From assembly GCA_903872255.1 (NCBI GenBank), contig CAIQJW010000098.1, positions 1 through 13,212 on the forward strand: a stretch of DNA of 13,212 bases. The letters run 5' to 3'. Each line of letters opens with the position of its first letter. Position 1 is the first letter of the stretch. The notes under the pieces were generated by a model. The model was given only the letters and a program-made list of their open reading frames with translations, did no database searches and had not been told where the DNA came from. Source of the DNA: an uncultured delta proteobacterium. Lineage in GTDB: Bacteria; Desulfobacterota; Syntrophorhabdia; Syntrophorhabdales; Syntrophorhabdaceae. Position numbers and translations under genes: made by a program. Positions 1 to 8,373 of the stretch are shown in pieces.

Positions 1-1
1 C

Positions 2-1642
2 GGCAACGCCATCCTCAAAGGCAGCGGGACGATCACCGGGGATGTGACCAACAACGGGACTCTCATGCCGTATAACGACAAGAACCCGATCGGCGCGGAG
101 AACTCCCTTACCATCTACGGCGACTACACCCATAACCCCGGCGCTCTCTTCATGGTACGGGCCAATGCCGCAGGGCAGGCCGACAGGCTCACCGTGGCGC
201 ACCCCTACCCGGTGTTTAAGTGGCAGGGCGTAGCGACGCTCAACGGCGGAACCGTATCTGTCCTCGCGGGCACCACCGGCACCTACGCGAAGGACACCCG
301 GTACACGATCCTCACCGCCGACAAGGTTGCCGGCACGTTCAGTAAAGCGGAGACGAACCTCGCATTCCTTAACCCCTCCCTCGCCTATGACCGTAGGAAC
401 GTCTACTTGACCCTGGCCCGCAACGGCAAGGCATACTCCGATGCGGCCGAGACGGCCAACCAGAAGAACGTCGCGTTTATCTTCGAGAGGGCGGAGCGGG
501 ACAAGGACAAGGTCCCCGTGCCCGCTTCCGCGATCAACGCCCTCGAGAGCCTCTCCGCGCAAGGGGCGAAGAGCGCCTATGACCGGCTCTCCGGGTACAG
601 CCACACGGCCCCCACCGCCGTCGGCTTCTCCGTTTTCAATAAGTACATGGACGTCATGAAGAACAGGATGCACGCATTCTTCTCCGGGAACCCGTCCTCC
701 TCCTTCGCGGGCCTGCCCGTAATAGGCTCCCGCACCGACATGGGCTCGAGCGCTGGCACGACCATCCTTTCCGCCCTCAACATTCTCGAGGCGTCCGAAC
801 AGACTGTCCCGAAATGGGGGTTCTTCGCCCGGGGGTACGGCGGCTTCGGGGAGACGAGGCAGAACGACATATCCTCCCAGTACGACCATGCGACATCGGG
901 CTACGTCATGGGGTTCGACAGCAAGGTGGGCCCGTCGTTCCTAATGGGGGGCACGATTGGGTATTCCCATACGAAGCTCGGCATGAATAAGCTCGACGAC
1001 ACGGCCACCGTGAAGAGCCAGCAGGCATCCCTGTACGGCGTCTACAACAAGGGTCCCCTCTATGTGAACGGTATCCTGGGATACGGGTTCAACGACTACG
1101 ACACGGTACGCCAGCTCGCTTTCTCCTCAAGCGACCGTATAGCGCAGGCGAACTACGGCGGGCACATTATGAGCGCCTACGCCGAGACCGGCGTCAGGCT
1201 GACGGGAACGTACATGGACATCATACCCCTTGCCGGCATCCAGGGGACCTCCTTCACGCGTCATGGATTCACCGAGTCGGGTGCGGACACGGTGGGTTTG
1301 AGCGTCGACAGCCAGACCTACTCCTCCCTCGTATCCTCCCTCGGTGTCAGGCTAAGGAAGGAGATCGCCTTCGAGAGAGGGACCATGACCCCCGAGGTGA
1401 GATTGCGCTGGGACCACGAGTTCTCGAACGAGGACTACGGCATGAACGCCTCCTTCACCGGGTACCCCGGGGCGTCCTTCACGGTCAAACCCGACAGGCC
1501 CGACAGGGACCGGCTCGTTGCCGGTGTCTCACTCATCCGCCAGGGGACGGACAACCTCTCCCTCTACCTCTCCTACGAAGGCAGCTTCTCCCCCAACGAG
1601 ACCCAGCACATGGGGGGACTCGGGATGAAGTACAGGTGGTAG
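2..1642 (+). CDS. Autotransporter, C-terminal part with beta-barrel (5' end outside window)
   Basis: The reading frame is open from the first full codon of the window, so the start lies upstream; the GTG at 44 is only an internal valine. About 546 residues are visible. The first ~130 are Gly/Thr/Asn-rich passenger repeats of the beta-helix type (GSGTITGDVTNNGTL, then LTIYGDYTHNPGALF). A linker of about 120 residues follows. The last ~280 residues form an autotransporter beta-barrel (Pfam Autotransporter family), starting near KWGFFARGYGGFG, with alternating strands rich in Tyr, Gly and Phe. The chain ends in YRW, with the terminal aromatic typical of outer-membrane barrels. The family secretes its own passenger across the outer membrane (type V secretion). 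Function of the passenger cannot be read because most of it is missing. The gene is clearly more GC-rich than the rest of the window. Confidence 0.93.
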   Translation, partial: GNAILKGSGTITGDVTNNGTLMPYNDKNPIGAENSLTIYGDYTHNPGALFMVRANAAGQADRLTVAHPYPVFKWQGVATLNGGTVSVLAGTTGTYAKDTRYTILTADKVAGTFSKAETNLAFLNPSLAYDRRNVYLTLARNGKAYSDAAETANQKNVAFIFERAERDKDKVPVPASAINALESLSAQGAKSAYDRLSGYSHTAPTAVGFSVFNKYMDVMKNRMHAFFSGNPSSSFAGLPVIGSRTDMGSSAGTTILSALNILEASEQTVPKWGFFARGYGGFGETRQNDISSQYDHATSGYVMGFDSKVGPSFLMGGTIGYSHTKLGMNKLDDTATVKSQQASLYGVYNKGPLYVNGILGYGFNDYDTVRQLAFSSSDRIAQANYGGHIMSAYAETGVRLTGTYMDIIPLAGIQGTSFTRHGFTESGADTVGLSVDSQTYSSLVSSLGVRLRKEIAFERGTMTPEVRLRWDHEFSNEDYGMNASFTGYPGASFTVKPDRPDRDRLVAGVSLIRQGTDNLSLYLSYEGSFSPNETQHMGGLGMKYRW

Positions 1643-1911
1643 GGGCGTCTTTCAATGGAAAAGGTACGGACTTCTTTCTTTGTTTGGTTTTCAAAAGTCT
1701 GGCGCAATATTCATTGTCCCGATGTAGACAGGGGATGCGTATGTGCCCGGCTCTGCTGGACGCGATGATTTTCCTGGTTCCTGGTGACAAATAAGGCAAA
1801 GAGCTAATTGCACAAAAAATTACTCTCAAAGGAAATTATTCCTCGTTAGGTAGCATGAAACTTTTTTTCGGGCTCGGGATATATAAAACGGAATTACCAG
1901 AACGAACAAGC

Positions 1912-2009
1912 ATGTACCGGTGCCTGCCATATGATACAGGGTAAAGCACGAGGAGGATTCTTCAGTCTGGGACCATCTAGCACTCAAGAGGGTGCAGACA
2001 CCGGTACAT
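1912..2009. repeat. Long inverted repeat, 16-nt arms, 66-nt centre
   Basis: ATGTACCGGTGCCTGC at 1912-1927 and GCAGACACCGGTACAT at 1994-2009 are inverted copies matching at 15 of 16 positions. The centre contains a smaller hairpin, GCACTC (1980-1985) and GGGTGC (1990-1995, one G-U pair) around AAGA; its last bases overlap the outer arm, so the two structures compete slightly. This may be a folded non-coding RNA, the termini of a small miniature element, or a paired protein-binding site. No target-site duplication is obvious at its edges. Confidence 0.55.
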
Positions 2010-2237
2010 TGAGGGTTATCGCTATGTGTATTTTCCTCCGGTCGAGGTGTATGCCTTGTTACGGCCGGCGCCGACTATCAGCGCAGCACCAAATACTACG
2101 AAATCAGTTACGCCGAGATCTTTGCGAATACTATCCCGGTATTGCTCTTTTCGTGTTCGTGGGCAGTTCGCGAAACAATGTGGGAAACATCTTTCCTGCG
2201 AGTTAGACTGCGAAATGTCACGCTAGATCCTCCAGAT

Positions 2238-2272
2238 GCTATTATGGTTAAATTTCATGCAGCCATAATAGC
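2238..2272. repeat. Perfect 10-bp hairpin
   Basis: GCTATTATGG (2238-2247) and CCATAATAGC (2263-2272) are perfect inverted copies around a 15-nt loop. The hairpin lies about 170 bases beyond the acyltransferase stop on the minus strand. It has no T tract on either side, so it is not a canonical intrinsic terminator, though it could protect a 3' end or bind a protein. Confidence 0.5.
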
Positions 2273-2442
2273 CCGGAGTGCCCGGAATATCTGTAGTTGG
2301 ATATTTATAGTCCTGTCGGTCAAAATAAGAAAACTTCACCATTGATAGACCCGAAACCCGCATCCAATCATCAAAAAGATATACAGGGAACATAGCTAAC
2401 CGAGCGATGTGAAAAAGGCAGAGCGATTTGATCTCTACCCTC

Positions 2443-3603
2443 TCACAGAACTCTATCCGCAAATGGTATCTTTCTCACAATATAGCGGCACGCGAGGAAG
2501 CAGAGTACGGTTGATAGAATAAAGCCCGTGGTGAATTTCAAGAAGGGCCATAAAACAAGGCCATGGATGGCATATGTTGCGGCAATCACGACGGGTGCAT
2601 GAAAAATAAATACGGAATACGCCTCCGCCGCCATTATCGTGAGGATTCCCGACTGCACGTTCAAAAATTTCCTGAAAAGATAAATAAAACTGATCGAGAT
2701 GCCGACTGCTATATGCGTCCCGATCCATGTCGTGATAAACGTCTTGACGGACGCGCCCCCGCGCAGATATGTCAGGCTTTCGTGTCCCGCCCATGAATGT
2801 ATTGCAAAGGTACCGTAGAGGATCACCGCAAGGGCGGTTATAAACGTCCATTGCAGGCCTGCCCGGTCAGACAATTTATCGAGCCATTTATTGCGGTACC
2901 CCCATATACCTACTGCGAAGAAAGCGATATAGTCCGCATAATTTCCCAACCGGAGATGAAGTATCTGCATTTGCCCCGGAAGAAATATGCGAACGACAAA
3001 AGTAACGACGGAAAGAATAAATATAAACAAGAAAATAACACGATTGGCCGGAAATGGAACTTCTTTGCGGTTCGGGGACGCCCCGGGCCTCCGGATATAC
3101 CATATCAGGCCATAAATCAACGAAAATACAAGAAGCGTTTCCAGGAACCATGCAGGACCGGACGCAACGTTCTTGTATATGCATTCTACAAATGAGTATT
3201 TGTGAGATCTTTGCGTGAAATAATAGAGCGGGGGCCGGATAATGATCACAAAAAAAGCAAGCGGTATGCCGATATGGATCAGGCGTTCTTTCAGGTAGAC
3301 CCAAAGACCTTTTCTATCCAGGGATCCGGGAGTAAAGTATCCTGACACGAGAAAGAAGCATTGCAGGACCCAATTCCTATTAATGGTCATAAGAAGCATC
3401 GTGGTTACGTTGGTAAAGGGGTCATCTATGCGGTCGTAATAATACCATCCCTGTTCCCCTGTATATGTGAGGCAGATATGGTGGAGAATAACAAGGATGG
3501 TGAAAAGTAACCTGAGATTATCGAGATAGAATATCCGTTGGACTTTTTTAGCCCTCAAGAACTCATCTGCCTCAGTTGACCGTTGTGCTGTACTTAATGT
3601 CAT
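2443..3603 (-). CDS. Acyltransferase family 3 integral membrane protein
   Basis: The 386-residue protein matches the acyltransferase-3 family (PF01757; OafA/OpgC-like), which moves acyl groups such as acetyl or succinyl onto cell-surface glycans or glucans. The N-terminus has the family hallmark: YLDNLRLLFTILVILHH at residues 26-42, with Arg31 and His41/His42 in the expected LDxLR...H arrangement. About ten hydrophobic segments follow, including WVLQCFFLVSGYF and GPAWFLETLLVFSLIYGLIW. Length is normal for the family. The start at 3603 has a weak AGGG site about six bases upstream and a plausible sigma-70 promoter further out. Nearby genes do not show the acceptor. The same-strand permease lies 175 bases upstream, so the two are probably separate transcripts. 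Confidence 0.9.
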   Translation of the reverse strand: MTLSTAQRSTEADEFLRAKKVQRIFYLDNLRLLFTILVILHHICLTYTGEQGWYYYDRIDDPFTNVTTMLLMTINRNWVLQCFFLVSGYFTPGSLDRKGLWVYLKERLIHIGIPLAFFVIIIRPPLYYFTQRSHKYSFVECIYKNVASGPAWFLETLLVFSLIYGLIWYIRRPGASPNRKEVPFPANRVIFLFIFILSVVTFVVRIFLPGQMQILHLRLGNYADYIAFFAVGIWGYRNKWLDKLSDRAGLQWTFITALAVILYGTFAIHSWAGHESLTYLRGGASVKTFITTWIGTHIAVGISISFIYLFRKFLNVQSGILTIMAAEAYSVFIFHAPVVIAATYAIHGLVLWPFLKFTTGFILSTVLCFLACRYIVRKIPFADRVL

Positions 3604-3625
3604 GCTAACCCTGAGTTTTTAGAAC

Positions 3626-3653
3626 ATCATGTTTACTAAAGCAGGACTGTCAA
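3626..3653 (-). promoter_or_regulatory. Predicted sigma-70 promoter of the acyltransferase gene
   Basis: Read on the minus strand, a perfect TTGACA (3653-3648) is followed after 16 bases by CATGAT (3631-3626, four of six matches to TATAAT). Transcription would begin near 3619, about 16 bases before the start codon at 3603. This is a consensus match only. Confidence 0.45.
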
Positions 3654-3702
3654 AAACAATTTCTCATTGCTCAAGAATCAATTTCGATATACCCAAAAAA
3701 AC

Positions 3703-3714
3703 GAGATATATCTC
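3703..3714. promoter_or_regulatory. 12-bp perfect palindrome, possible operator
   Basis: GAGATATATCTC is a perfect palindrome in the 175-base gap between the permease stop and the acyltransferase start, about 50 bases upstream of the predicted -35 box. Its position would suit a dimeric regulator, but a short AT-rich palindrome can arise by chance. Confidence 0.25.
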
Positions 3715-3778
3715 AAGGGCCACCAGACAAAGAATGCATATGCGGTGTCGCCTGCGATTATTGTTGCAGTTTCCTCTA

Positions 3779-5548
3779 TTATCCACAGGCACCTCCCAAA
3801 GGCGAAAGTTTATTTGTTGAATTGCCAAGCTTGCTTCTGCTCCGGCTGTAAAAGAAATAGATGGCCAACCCGAAGATCATCCAGATTGTAAACCGGATCC
3901 AGGAACTCATGGTGAGTTCGGTCATAAGGTACATACAGCTTTCAAGGCCGATGAGCGGTATAAGGGACAGCCGTCGTGTGAAGGAAAAATAGCAAAGGAC
4001 AGCAGAAAAAAGCGTAAAGAAGATGACCGAGCACTTTAACCCGAAGCAAGGGATGCCCTGTTGTACAAAATTCAATGTTTGCGGGCACAGATAAAAATAT
4101 ACTGCGATGATAATGATCAGGGTGGGAGTGAATATTAAGCGTGAGTCAATGTACGGCACATGGAACTTGCCTGTCCCGGTATGACCGGTAATGTCGAATA
4201 TAAGAGTTCCGGCACAAACGACGCTGAAGGCAAAAAGGGTGCCGATGCTGCAAAGGTCGGTAACCTCGTTGAGGTTCATGAATAAAGATGGGATCGCCAC
4301 GCACAGGCCCGTCATTATCGTTGCCACCCAGGGGGTCCTGAACTTTCGGTGAATGGCGGAGAATACCGCCGGAAGGAGGCCGTCACGGCTCATGGCCATC
4401 CATATCCGAGGTTGCCCCAGCATGAAGACGAGGAGAACAGATGCCATTGCAACGACTGCGCTTGCTGCTATAATTCCCATGAGCCATTGCACATTTGCAC
4501 CCAGTTTGCCAAAGGCAAAGGCGAGAGGGTCCCCGACCTGCAGCTTGCTGTAGTGGACCATTCCGGTAAGGACGAGGGCAAGGGCAATGTAGAGCACCGT
4601 ACATACCCCCAGCGCGCCGAACATGGCCCGCGGCAGGTCCCGTTGAGGGTTCTTGCATTCCTCTGCTGTTGTTGACAGGGCATCGAAGCCTATATAGGCA
4701 AAAAAGATGCTCGACACCCCTTTCATGACACCCTCAACGCCGTTTGGTGCAAAAGGCGACCAGTTTGCGGGCCGTATATAAAAGGCGCCGGCGATGATGA
4801 CGAGGATTATGGTGAGAACCTTAACTACGACCATTGCGTTGGACACGTGTTTCGATTCCTGAATACCGATATAAATGAGCACGGAGACCATGAATATTAT
4901 TATGAGGGCCGGCAGGTTGAAAATTATCTTGTATCCAAATAAGACGGGTGCACTCTGCCATGCTGCAAATGAGCGCATGAGAAGAGTTGCTCCCGGCAAA
5001 CGGGAGATCATATCCATGGTATGGCCGGAGGCGAGATAGTCCTCAATGACCCTGGCGCCGCTTAAAGCTGACCTGTAATCAATCACAAGAAAATCGGGGA
5101 TGGTGATATTGTAGCCTGCCAGGAGCTCGACAAAATAATTGCTCCACGAGATCGCGATGGCAATGTTGCCGATAGCGTATTCCATGAGCAGGTCCCAACC
5201 CATGATCCACGCGGCCAGTTCGCCGAAGACAACATAGGCATATGTATACGCGGAGCCCGATATCGGAATGAAAGAGGCGAACTGCGCATAACACATGGCC
5301 GTACATCCGCACGCAAAAGCTGTAAAGATAAAGAGAAAGATTATTGCAGGGCCGCCCCAGTACGCGGCATTACCTATGGCGGAAAATATGCCGGCGCCGA
5401 TGATAGCTGCAATCCCCAGGGCGGTGAGGTCCCTAACGTCGAGCGCCCTGACAAGACCGGTCCCGCCGCCTTCCGTACCACCCTCACATTCCGAAGCTAA
5501 AACGCATGAGACCGATTTCTTTCTGAACAGGTCGCTGCTTAGACCCAT
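3779..5548 (-). CDS. APC-superfamily amino-acid permease (cationic amino acid transporter-like)
   Basis: The 589-residue inner-membrane protein carries the amino acid/polyamine/organocation signature in its first helix, ALGIAAIIGAGIFSAIGNAA, the substrate-binding glycine-rich break of the family. Further conserved segments are CYAQFASFIPISGSAYTYAY, FFAYIGFDALSTTAEECKNP and QPRIWMAMSRDGLLP, which together resemble the CAT/YfnA branch. About 12 to 14 hydrophobic segments are present. The loop around residues 145-175, between YNITIPDFLVIDYRSALSG and the next helix, is long. The start at 5548 is preceded by AGGA seven bases upstream. It is transcribed divergently from the sensor kinase, which suggests the two-component system could control it. 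The exact substrate cannot be told from sequence. Confidence 0.92.
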   Translation of the reverse strand: MGLSSDLFRKKSVSCVLASECEGGTEGGGTGLVRALDVRDLTALGIAAIIGAGIFSAIGNAAYWGGPAIIFLFIFTAFACGCTAMCYAQFASFIPISGSAYTYAYVVFGELAAWIMGWDLLMEYAIGNIAIAISWSNYFVELLAGYNITIPDFLVIDYRSALSGARVIEDYLASGHTMDMISRLPGATLLMRSFAAWQSAPVLFGYKIIFNLPALIIIFMVSVLIYIGIQESKHVSNAMVVVKVLTIILVIIAGAFYIRPANWSPFAPNGVEGVMKGVSSIFFAYIGFDALSTTAEECKNPQRDLPRAMFGALGVCTVLYIALALVLTGMVHYSKLQVGDPLAFAFGKLGANVQWLMGIIAASAVVAMASVLLVFMLGQPRIWMAMSRDGLLPAVFSAIHRKFRTPWVATIMTGLCVAIPSLFMNLNEVTDLCSIGTLFAFSVVCAGTLIFDITGHTGTGKFHVPYIDSRLIFTPTLIIIIAVYFYLCPQTLNFVQQGIPCFGLKCSVIFFTLFSAVLCYFSFTRRLSLIPLIGLESCMYLMTELTMSSWIRFTIWMIFGLAIYFFYSRSRSKLGNSTNKLSPLGGACG

Positions 5549-5678
5549 AGCATCATCCTTTTACTTTTTGATCACAATTTTAATTGGCAGGATAGGGCGC
5601 GTCTGTCGTCCGTTTATTACAAACAGTGTAGATGACCATTGAAAAGACGAAACAGGGCTTGATGCGGCCGAAATTATT

Positions 5679-5706
5679 TTGACATAATTAGTCCATAGTG
5701 TATTAC
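5679..5706 (+). promoter_or_regulatory. Predicted sigma-70 promoter of the two-component operon
   Basis: A perfect TTGACA at 5679-5684 is followed after 16 bases by TATTAC at 5701-5706 (four of six matches to TATAAT). Transcription would start near 5713. The GGGGTGG ribosome binding site (5714-5720) and ATG at 5729 then follow closely, which favours the ATG over the GTG at 5717. Confidence 0.5.
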
Positions 5707-5728
5707 TTAGATTGGGGTGGAATCGGAT

Positions 5729-6844
5729 ATGAAGAAAATGCCGCAGTTTTATGAAGATCTCGCTGAGATGGCAAACAGCATCATACTTCTGATGTCGCCT
5801 ACCGGCGTGATACAATACATCAACAAATACGGGTCTGAGTTTTTCGGTTTAGAACGCGATGCGCTTGTAGGTGCGAACATTATCGGGACGATCGTGCCTG
5901 AAACCGATAGTTCGGGACGCAAGCTGTCGCGTCTTATGAAGGATGTCTGCAAGGATCCTGATCGGCATATCAGGAACGTCAATGAAAACATCCTCAAGTC
6001 GGGCGAGCGTGTGTTCATTTCCTGGACCAATAAGGGCCTGGCGGATAACGATGGAAAAATTTACCAGGTGCTTTCGGTCGGCAATGACATAACAATGGAA
6101 AAACAACTTGAAAAAGAGCTGACGGCAGCCCGGGATGAATTGGAGATACGTGTTAAGGCAAGGACCCTGGAATTAAATCAGGTGTATGAGGAATTAAAAT
6201 CCCTCATACACCGCCTGGCAATGGCGGAAGAGGCGCAAAAAAAGAGGATCTCCCGTGAGATTCACGACCAGATCGGCCAAAACCTCAGCACGATCGGTCT
6301 TAATTTTAACCTGTTGCAGTCGGTTATGTCGGAAGAATCAATAGTATCAACAAAAAAAATAATCAATGACTCCATATTTCTGCTGAAAGACACTACGGCT
6401 AAGGTAAGGAATATTCTTGCCGAATTGAGACTTCCCGTGCTCGACGATTATGGCCTGCTTGCCGCCCTGCGCTGGTACTCACATCAATTTACGGAAAAAA
6501 CAGGGATCCAACTGGTCGTTAGGGGAAATGACCCGCATCCGCGGCCGGAGGCTCATATCGAAAGCACGCTCTTTCTCATAGCCCGGGAAGCTCTGACGAA
6601 TGTTGCCAGACATGCCAGGGCAACCGTGGTCGAGATCGATGTCCACCTGAAAGATAATATCCTTTTTCTAGCTGTCATGGACAACGGGATAGGATATAAA
6701 AGATCGAAGTCACGCAGGAAGGCCGGTCAAGATGGCATGGGGCTCTTGTCCATGAGTGAAAGATCGACATTGATCGGCGGTTCATGCAAAATAACGTCGC
6801 ATCCTGGAAAAGGAACACATATCTTAGTCGAGGTGCCTCTATGA
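5729..6844 (+). CDS. PAS-domain sensor histidine kinase, NarL/DegS-type (HisKA_3)
   Basis: The 371-residue protein has no membrane segment, so it is a predicted cytoplasmic sensor. Residues ~8-122 form a PAS domain ending in the usual VGNDIT, residues ~123-170 a coiled coil, and ~170-235 the dimerisation/phosphoacceptor domain with RISREIHDQIGQ, His179 being the likely phosphorylated residue. The ATPase domain follows with the N-box REALTNVARHA (Asn291), DNGIG at 318-322 and GMGLLSMSER at 336-345. The ATG at 5729 is preferred because GGGGTGG sits nine bases upstream; a GTG at 5717 is an in-frame alternative. It overlaps the response-regulator gene by ATGA, so the two form an operon with coupled translation. 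The PAS ligand is unknown; no cofactor-binding cysteine or histidine pattern stands out. Confidence 0.93.
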   Translation: MKKMPQFYEDLAEMANSIILLMSPTGVIQYINKYGSEFFGLERDALVGANIIGTIVPETDSSGRKLSRLMKDVCKDPDRHIRNVNENILKSGERVFISWTNKGLADNDGKIYQVLSVGNDITMEKQLEKELTAARDELEIRVKARTLELNQVYEELKSLIHRLAMAEEAQKKRISREIHDQIGQNLSTIGLNFNLLQSVMSEESIVSTKKIINDSIFLLKDTTAKVRNILAELRLPVLDDYGLLAALRWYSHQFTEKTGIQLVVRGNDPHPRPEAHIESTLFLIAREALTNVARHARATVVEIDVHLKDNILFLAVMDNGIGYKRSKSRRKAGQDGMGLLSMSERSTLIGGSCKITSHPGKGTHILVEVPL

Positions 6845-7494
6845 ATATAAATATTTTCCTGGCCGACGATCACGTAATGTTCAGGCAAGGGATCAAACTG
6901 CTCCTGGAGAACGAAAGAAACATCACGGTGGTGGGAGAAAGCTCTAATGGGCGTGAAGCAGTACGGGAAGTCCTGAAGAAGAAACCGGACATTGTCATCC
7001 TTGATATCTTCATGCCCGAGATGAATGGTATCGATGCTGCTGATGCAATCCGACAAGAACACCAGCATATAAAGGTTATCATATTGACGATGAATGCCTC
7101 CCAGGAGCATATATTCCGGGCATTCAAGGCGGGTGCGTCAGCTTATCTCCTGAAAGAACTCGCCGGCGAGGAACTCATTCGGGCCATAAATGCGGTATAT
7201 TCCGGCAAACGCTATATTTGCGATTCTGTGAGCGGAACCGTTATTGACGATTATATCAGGTGCCGTGGCAGGGAAGAAAAAGGCGATTATTTTGAGAAAT
7301 TGTCCCGCCGGGAAAGAGAGATAACCCAGCTTATATCGGAAGGGAAGTCAAACAGGGAAGTTGCGGAAATACTCTTTCTCGCACCGAGCACTATCGCGAC
7401 CTACCGGCATCGCATCATGACGAAGCTCATGTTGAAAGATTATTCCGAGCTCATCAGATTTTCGATAAAGCATGGCCTGATAACGCCCGGTTGA
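6841..7494 (+). CDS. NarL/FixJ-family response regulator
   Basis: This is the partner of the kinase immediately upstream, with which it shares an ATGA overlap. The 217-residue protein has a receiver domain with acidic Asp9/Asp10, phosphoacceptor Asp55 (DIVILDIFMPEMNG), Thr83 and Lys105. A C-terminal LuxR-type helix-turn-helix starts at about residue 154: LSRREREITQLISEGKSN, then a recognition helix in the region APSTIATYRHRI. The start at 6841 gives a normal N-terminus (MNINIFLADDH); an upstream in-frame start at 6784 would add 19 residues encoded inside the kinase gene and is unlikely. A GAGG site precedes 6841. Targets cannot be read, but the divergent permease is the nearest candidate. Confidence 0.93.
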   Translation: MNINIFLADDHVMFRQGIKLLLENERNITVVGESSNGREAVREVLKKKPDIVILDIFMPEMNGIDAADAIRQEHQHIKVIILTMNASQEHIFRAFKAGASAYLLKELAGEELIRAINAVYSGKRYICDSVSGTVIDDYIRCRGREEKGDYFEKLSRREREITQLISEGKSNREVAEILFLAPSTIATYRHRIMTKLMLKDYSELIRFSIKHGLITPG

Positions 7495-7859
7495 TCCCGC
7501 AAACAAGCCGTCGTCAGTTGCAGGGTTGATCTGGCGGCAACGGAAAATAATCATCCAACGACATCAGCTGTCAAAACCAGACGACAGACAAAATATACTC
7601 CGACTGATACGATAGGGGCATGAAGTCATCACCGGGCGAGCGGAGAGCGTTTCTGTATCAACGGGTAAATAACCCTTTGCAGCAAAAGAACATGATGCGA
7701 CTGGCGCTAGCCTGCGCCACTGATCACCCCCCAGCATACCTGAAAAAACATCCCGAAGATGATAGGATTTCTCTCCCTCGCCTTTTAATCTACCGTCGGC
7801 GCGAGACAACTGCTCTGTTCCCATAAACTGATCGATCTTGAGAAAAAGGGGGCTAAAAA
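7495..7859. other. Intergenic region, no convincing gene
   Basis: This 365-base gap separates the response regulator from the RsbW-like gene. It holds one small hairpin, TGGCGC/GCGCCA around a 6-nt loop at 7702-7719, without a T tract. A 68-codon open frame at 7620-7826 has a GGGG-like site before its ATG but a basic, low-complexity product with no family resemblance; I do not call it. I could not assign a promoter with confidence for the downstream pair. Confidence 0.55.
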
Positions 7860-8333
7860 ATGAATGGTACGGGGTATAGTTCGAAATTGGTGCTTCCGAA
7901 CAATCTGCACTCACTGCTTGCTTCGCAGCTATTTGCCGATGAGTTGGCGAAAAAGGCGCAACTCGATTCGATTGAAAGGGCAAAGATATGCCTCGGGCTT
8001 GAGGAGGCCATTCTCAATGTCATAACGCACTCATACGGCACTGAGGAAAAGGCGATGTATGAAATCATATTCCGTATTACGGATTCTCTATTTTCGATCG
8101 TTGTCCGGGATGACGGCAAGCCATTCGATTGTGAAGCTGCAGCTTACCAGGAGGAAACGGCCGTAAAGGATATTGACAGCTACCCCGAGTCGGGCCTCGG
8201 CTTCCAGATCATGCGATACAGTTTCGATCAGGTAATGGTGAGGAATTATCCCAGCGGTAAAGAGCTTCATTTGATCAAGTATCTCCTGCCTCCGGAGGAC
8301 CTACCGGGCATGTCGGAAAGCGCAAAGGAGTGA
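7860..8333 (+). CDS. RsbW-like serine kinase/anti-sigma-type ATP-binding protein
   Basis: The 157-residue protein is a stand-alone GHKL ATPase of the HATPase_c_2 kind, as in RsbW/SpoIIAB anti-sigma factors. Visible motifs are the N-box LGLEEAILNVITHSYG (Asn53), the G1 motif VVRDDGKPFD (Asp85-Gly86) and the G2 motif SGLGFQIM (residues 111-118). Family members bind ATP and either sequester a sigma factor or phosphorylate a STAS-domain antagonist. No sigma factor, STAS or PP2C gene is in the window, so its partner must be elsewhere or different. An AGGGGG site lies seven bases before the ATG. The GNAT gene begins 40 bases downstream in the same direction, so the two are likely cotranscribed. Confidence 0.88.
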   Translation: MNGTGYSSKLVLPNNLHSLLASQLFADELAKKAQLDSIERAKICLGLEEAILNVITHSYGTEEKAMYEIIFRITDSLFSIVVRDDGKPFDCEAAAYQEETAVKDIDSYPESGLGFQIMRYSFDQVMVRNYPSGKELHLIKYLLPPEDLPGMSESAKE

Positions 8334-8373
8334 CAAAACGCATCATCTGGATGTTTTAGGTGAGAAAATAGCC

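Larger units (their letters stand above)
1643..2442. other. Long intergenic region with inverted repeats and possible gene remnants
   Basis: About 800 bases lie between the autotransporter stop and the acyltransferase stop, and I recognise no gene in them. Several short open frames exist but lack a credible ribosome binding site and known motifs. One frame, open from 1981 to 2226, contains GYRYVYFPPVEVY, which faintly recalls short exported proteins with YRYYP-type motifs, then becomes unconvincing. Another on the minus strand, 2223-2462, overlaps the end of the acyltransferase and has no family I know. Two inverted repeats are listed separately. No Rho-independent terminator with a T tract is evident after the autotransporter. 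Confidence 0.6.

Noticed and set aside
1931..2206. Plus-strand 91-codon frame
   Set aside because: It runs across the inverted repeat, has Cys/Arg-rich composition unlike a real protein, and no credible start.
2223..2462. Minus-strand 79-codon frame after the acyltransferase
   Set aside because: It overlaps the acyltransferase end, has no ribosome binding site, and its product matches no family I know. Kept only as a possible remnant.
6784..6840. Upstream start for the response regulator
   Set aside because: It would add residues encoded in the kinase C-terminus; the ATGA overlap at 6841 with a normal receiver-domain N-terminus is far better.
7702..7719. Sigma-54-like GG/GC elements in the hairpin TGGCGC...GCGCCA
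   Set aside because: GG and GC are separated by nine bases, not the required ten, and the sequence is better explained as a small inverted repeat.
7620..7826. 68-codon frame before the RsbW-like gene
   Set aside because: The product is basic and motif-free; the weak GGGG site before the ATG is not enough to call it.
7564..7983. Minus-strand 139-codon frame over the intergenic region
   Set aside because: It runs into the start of the RsbW-like gene on the opposite strand and its product has no recognisable fold.
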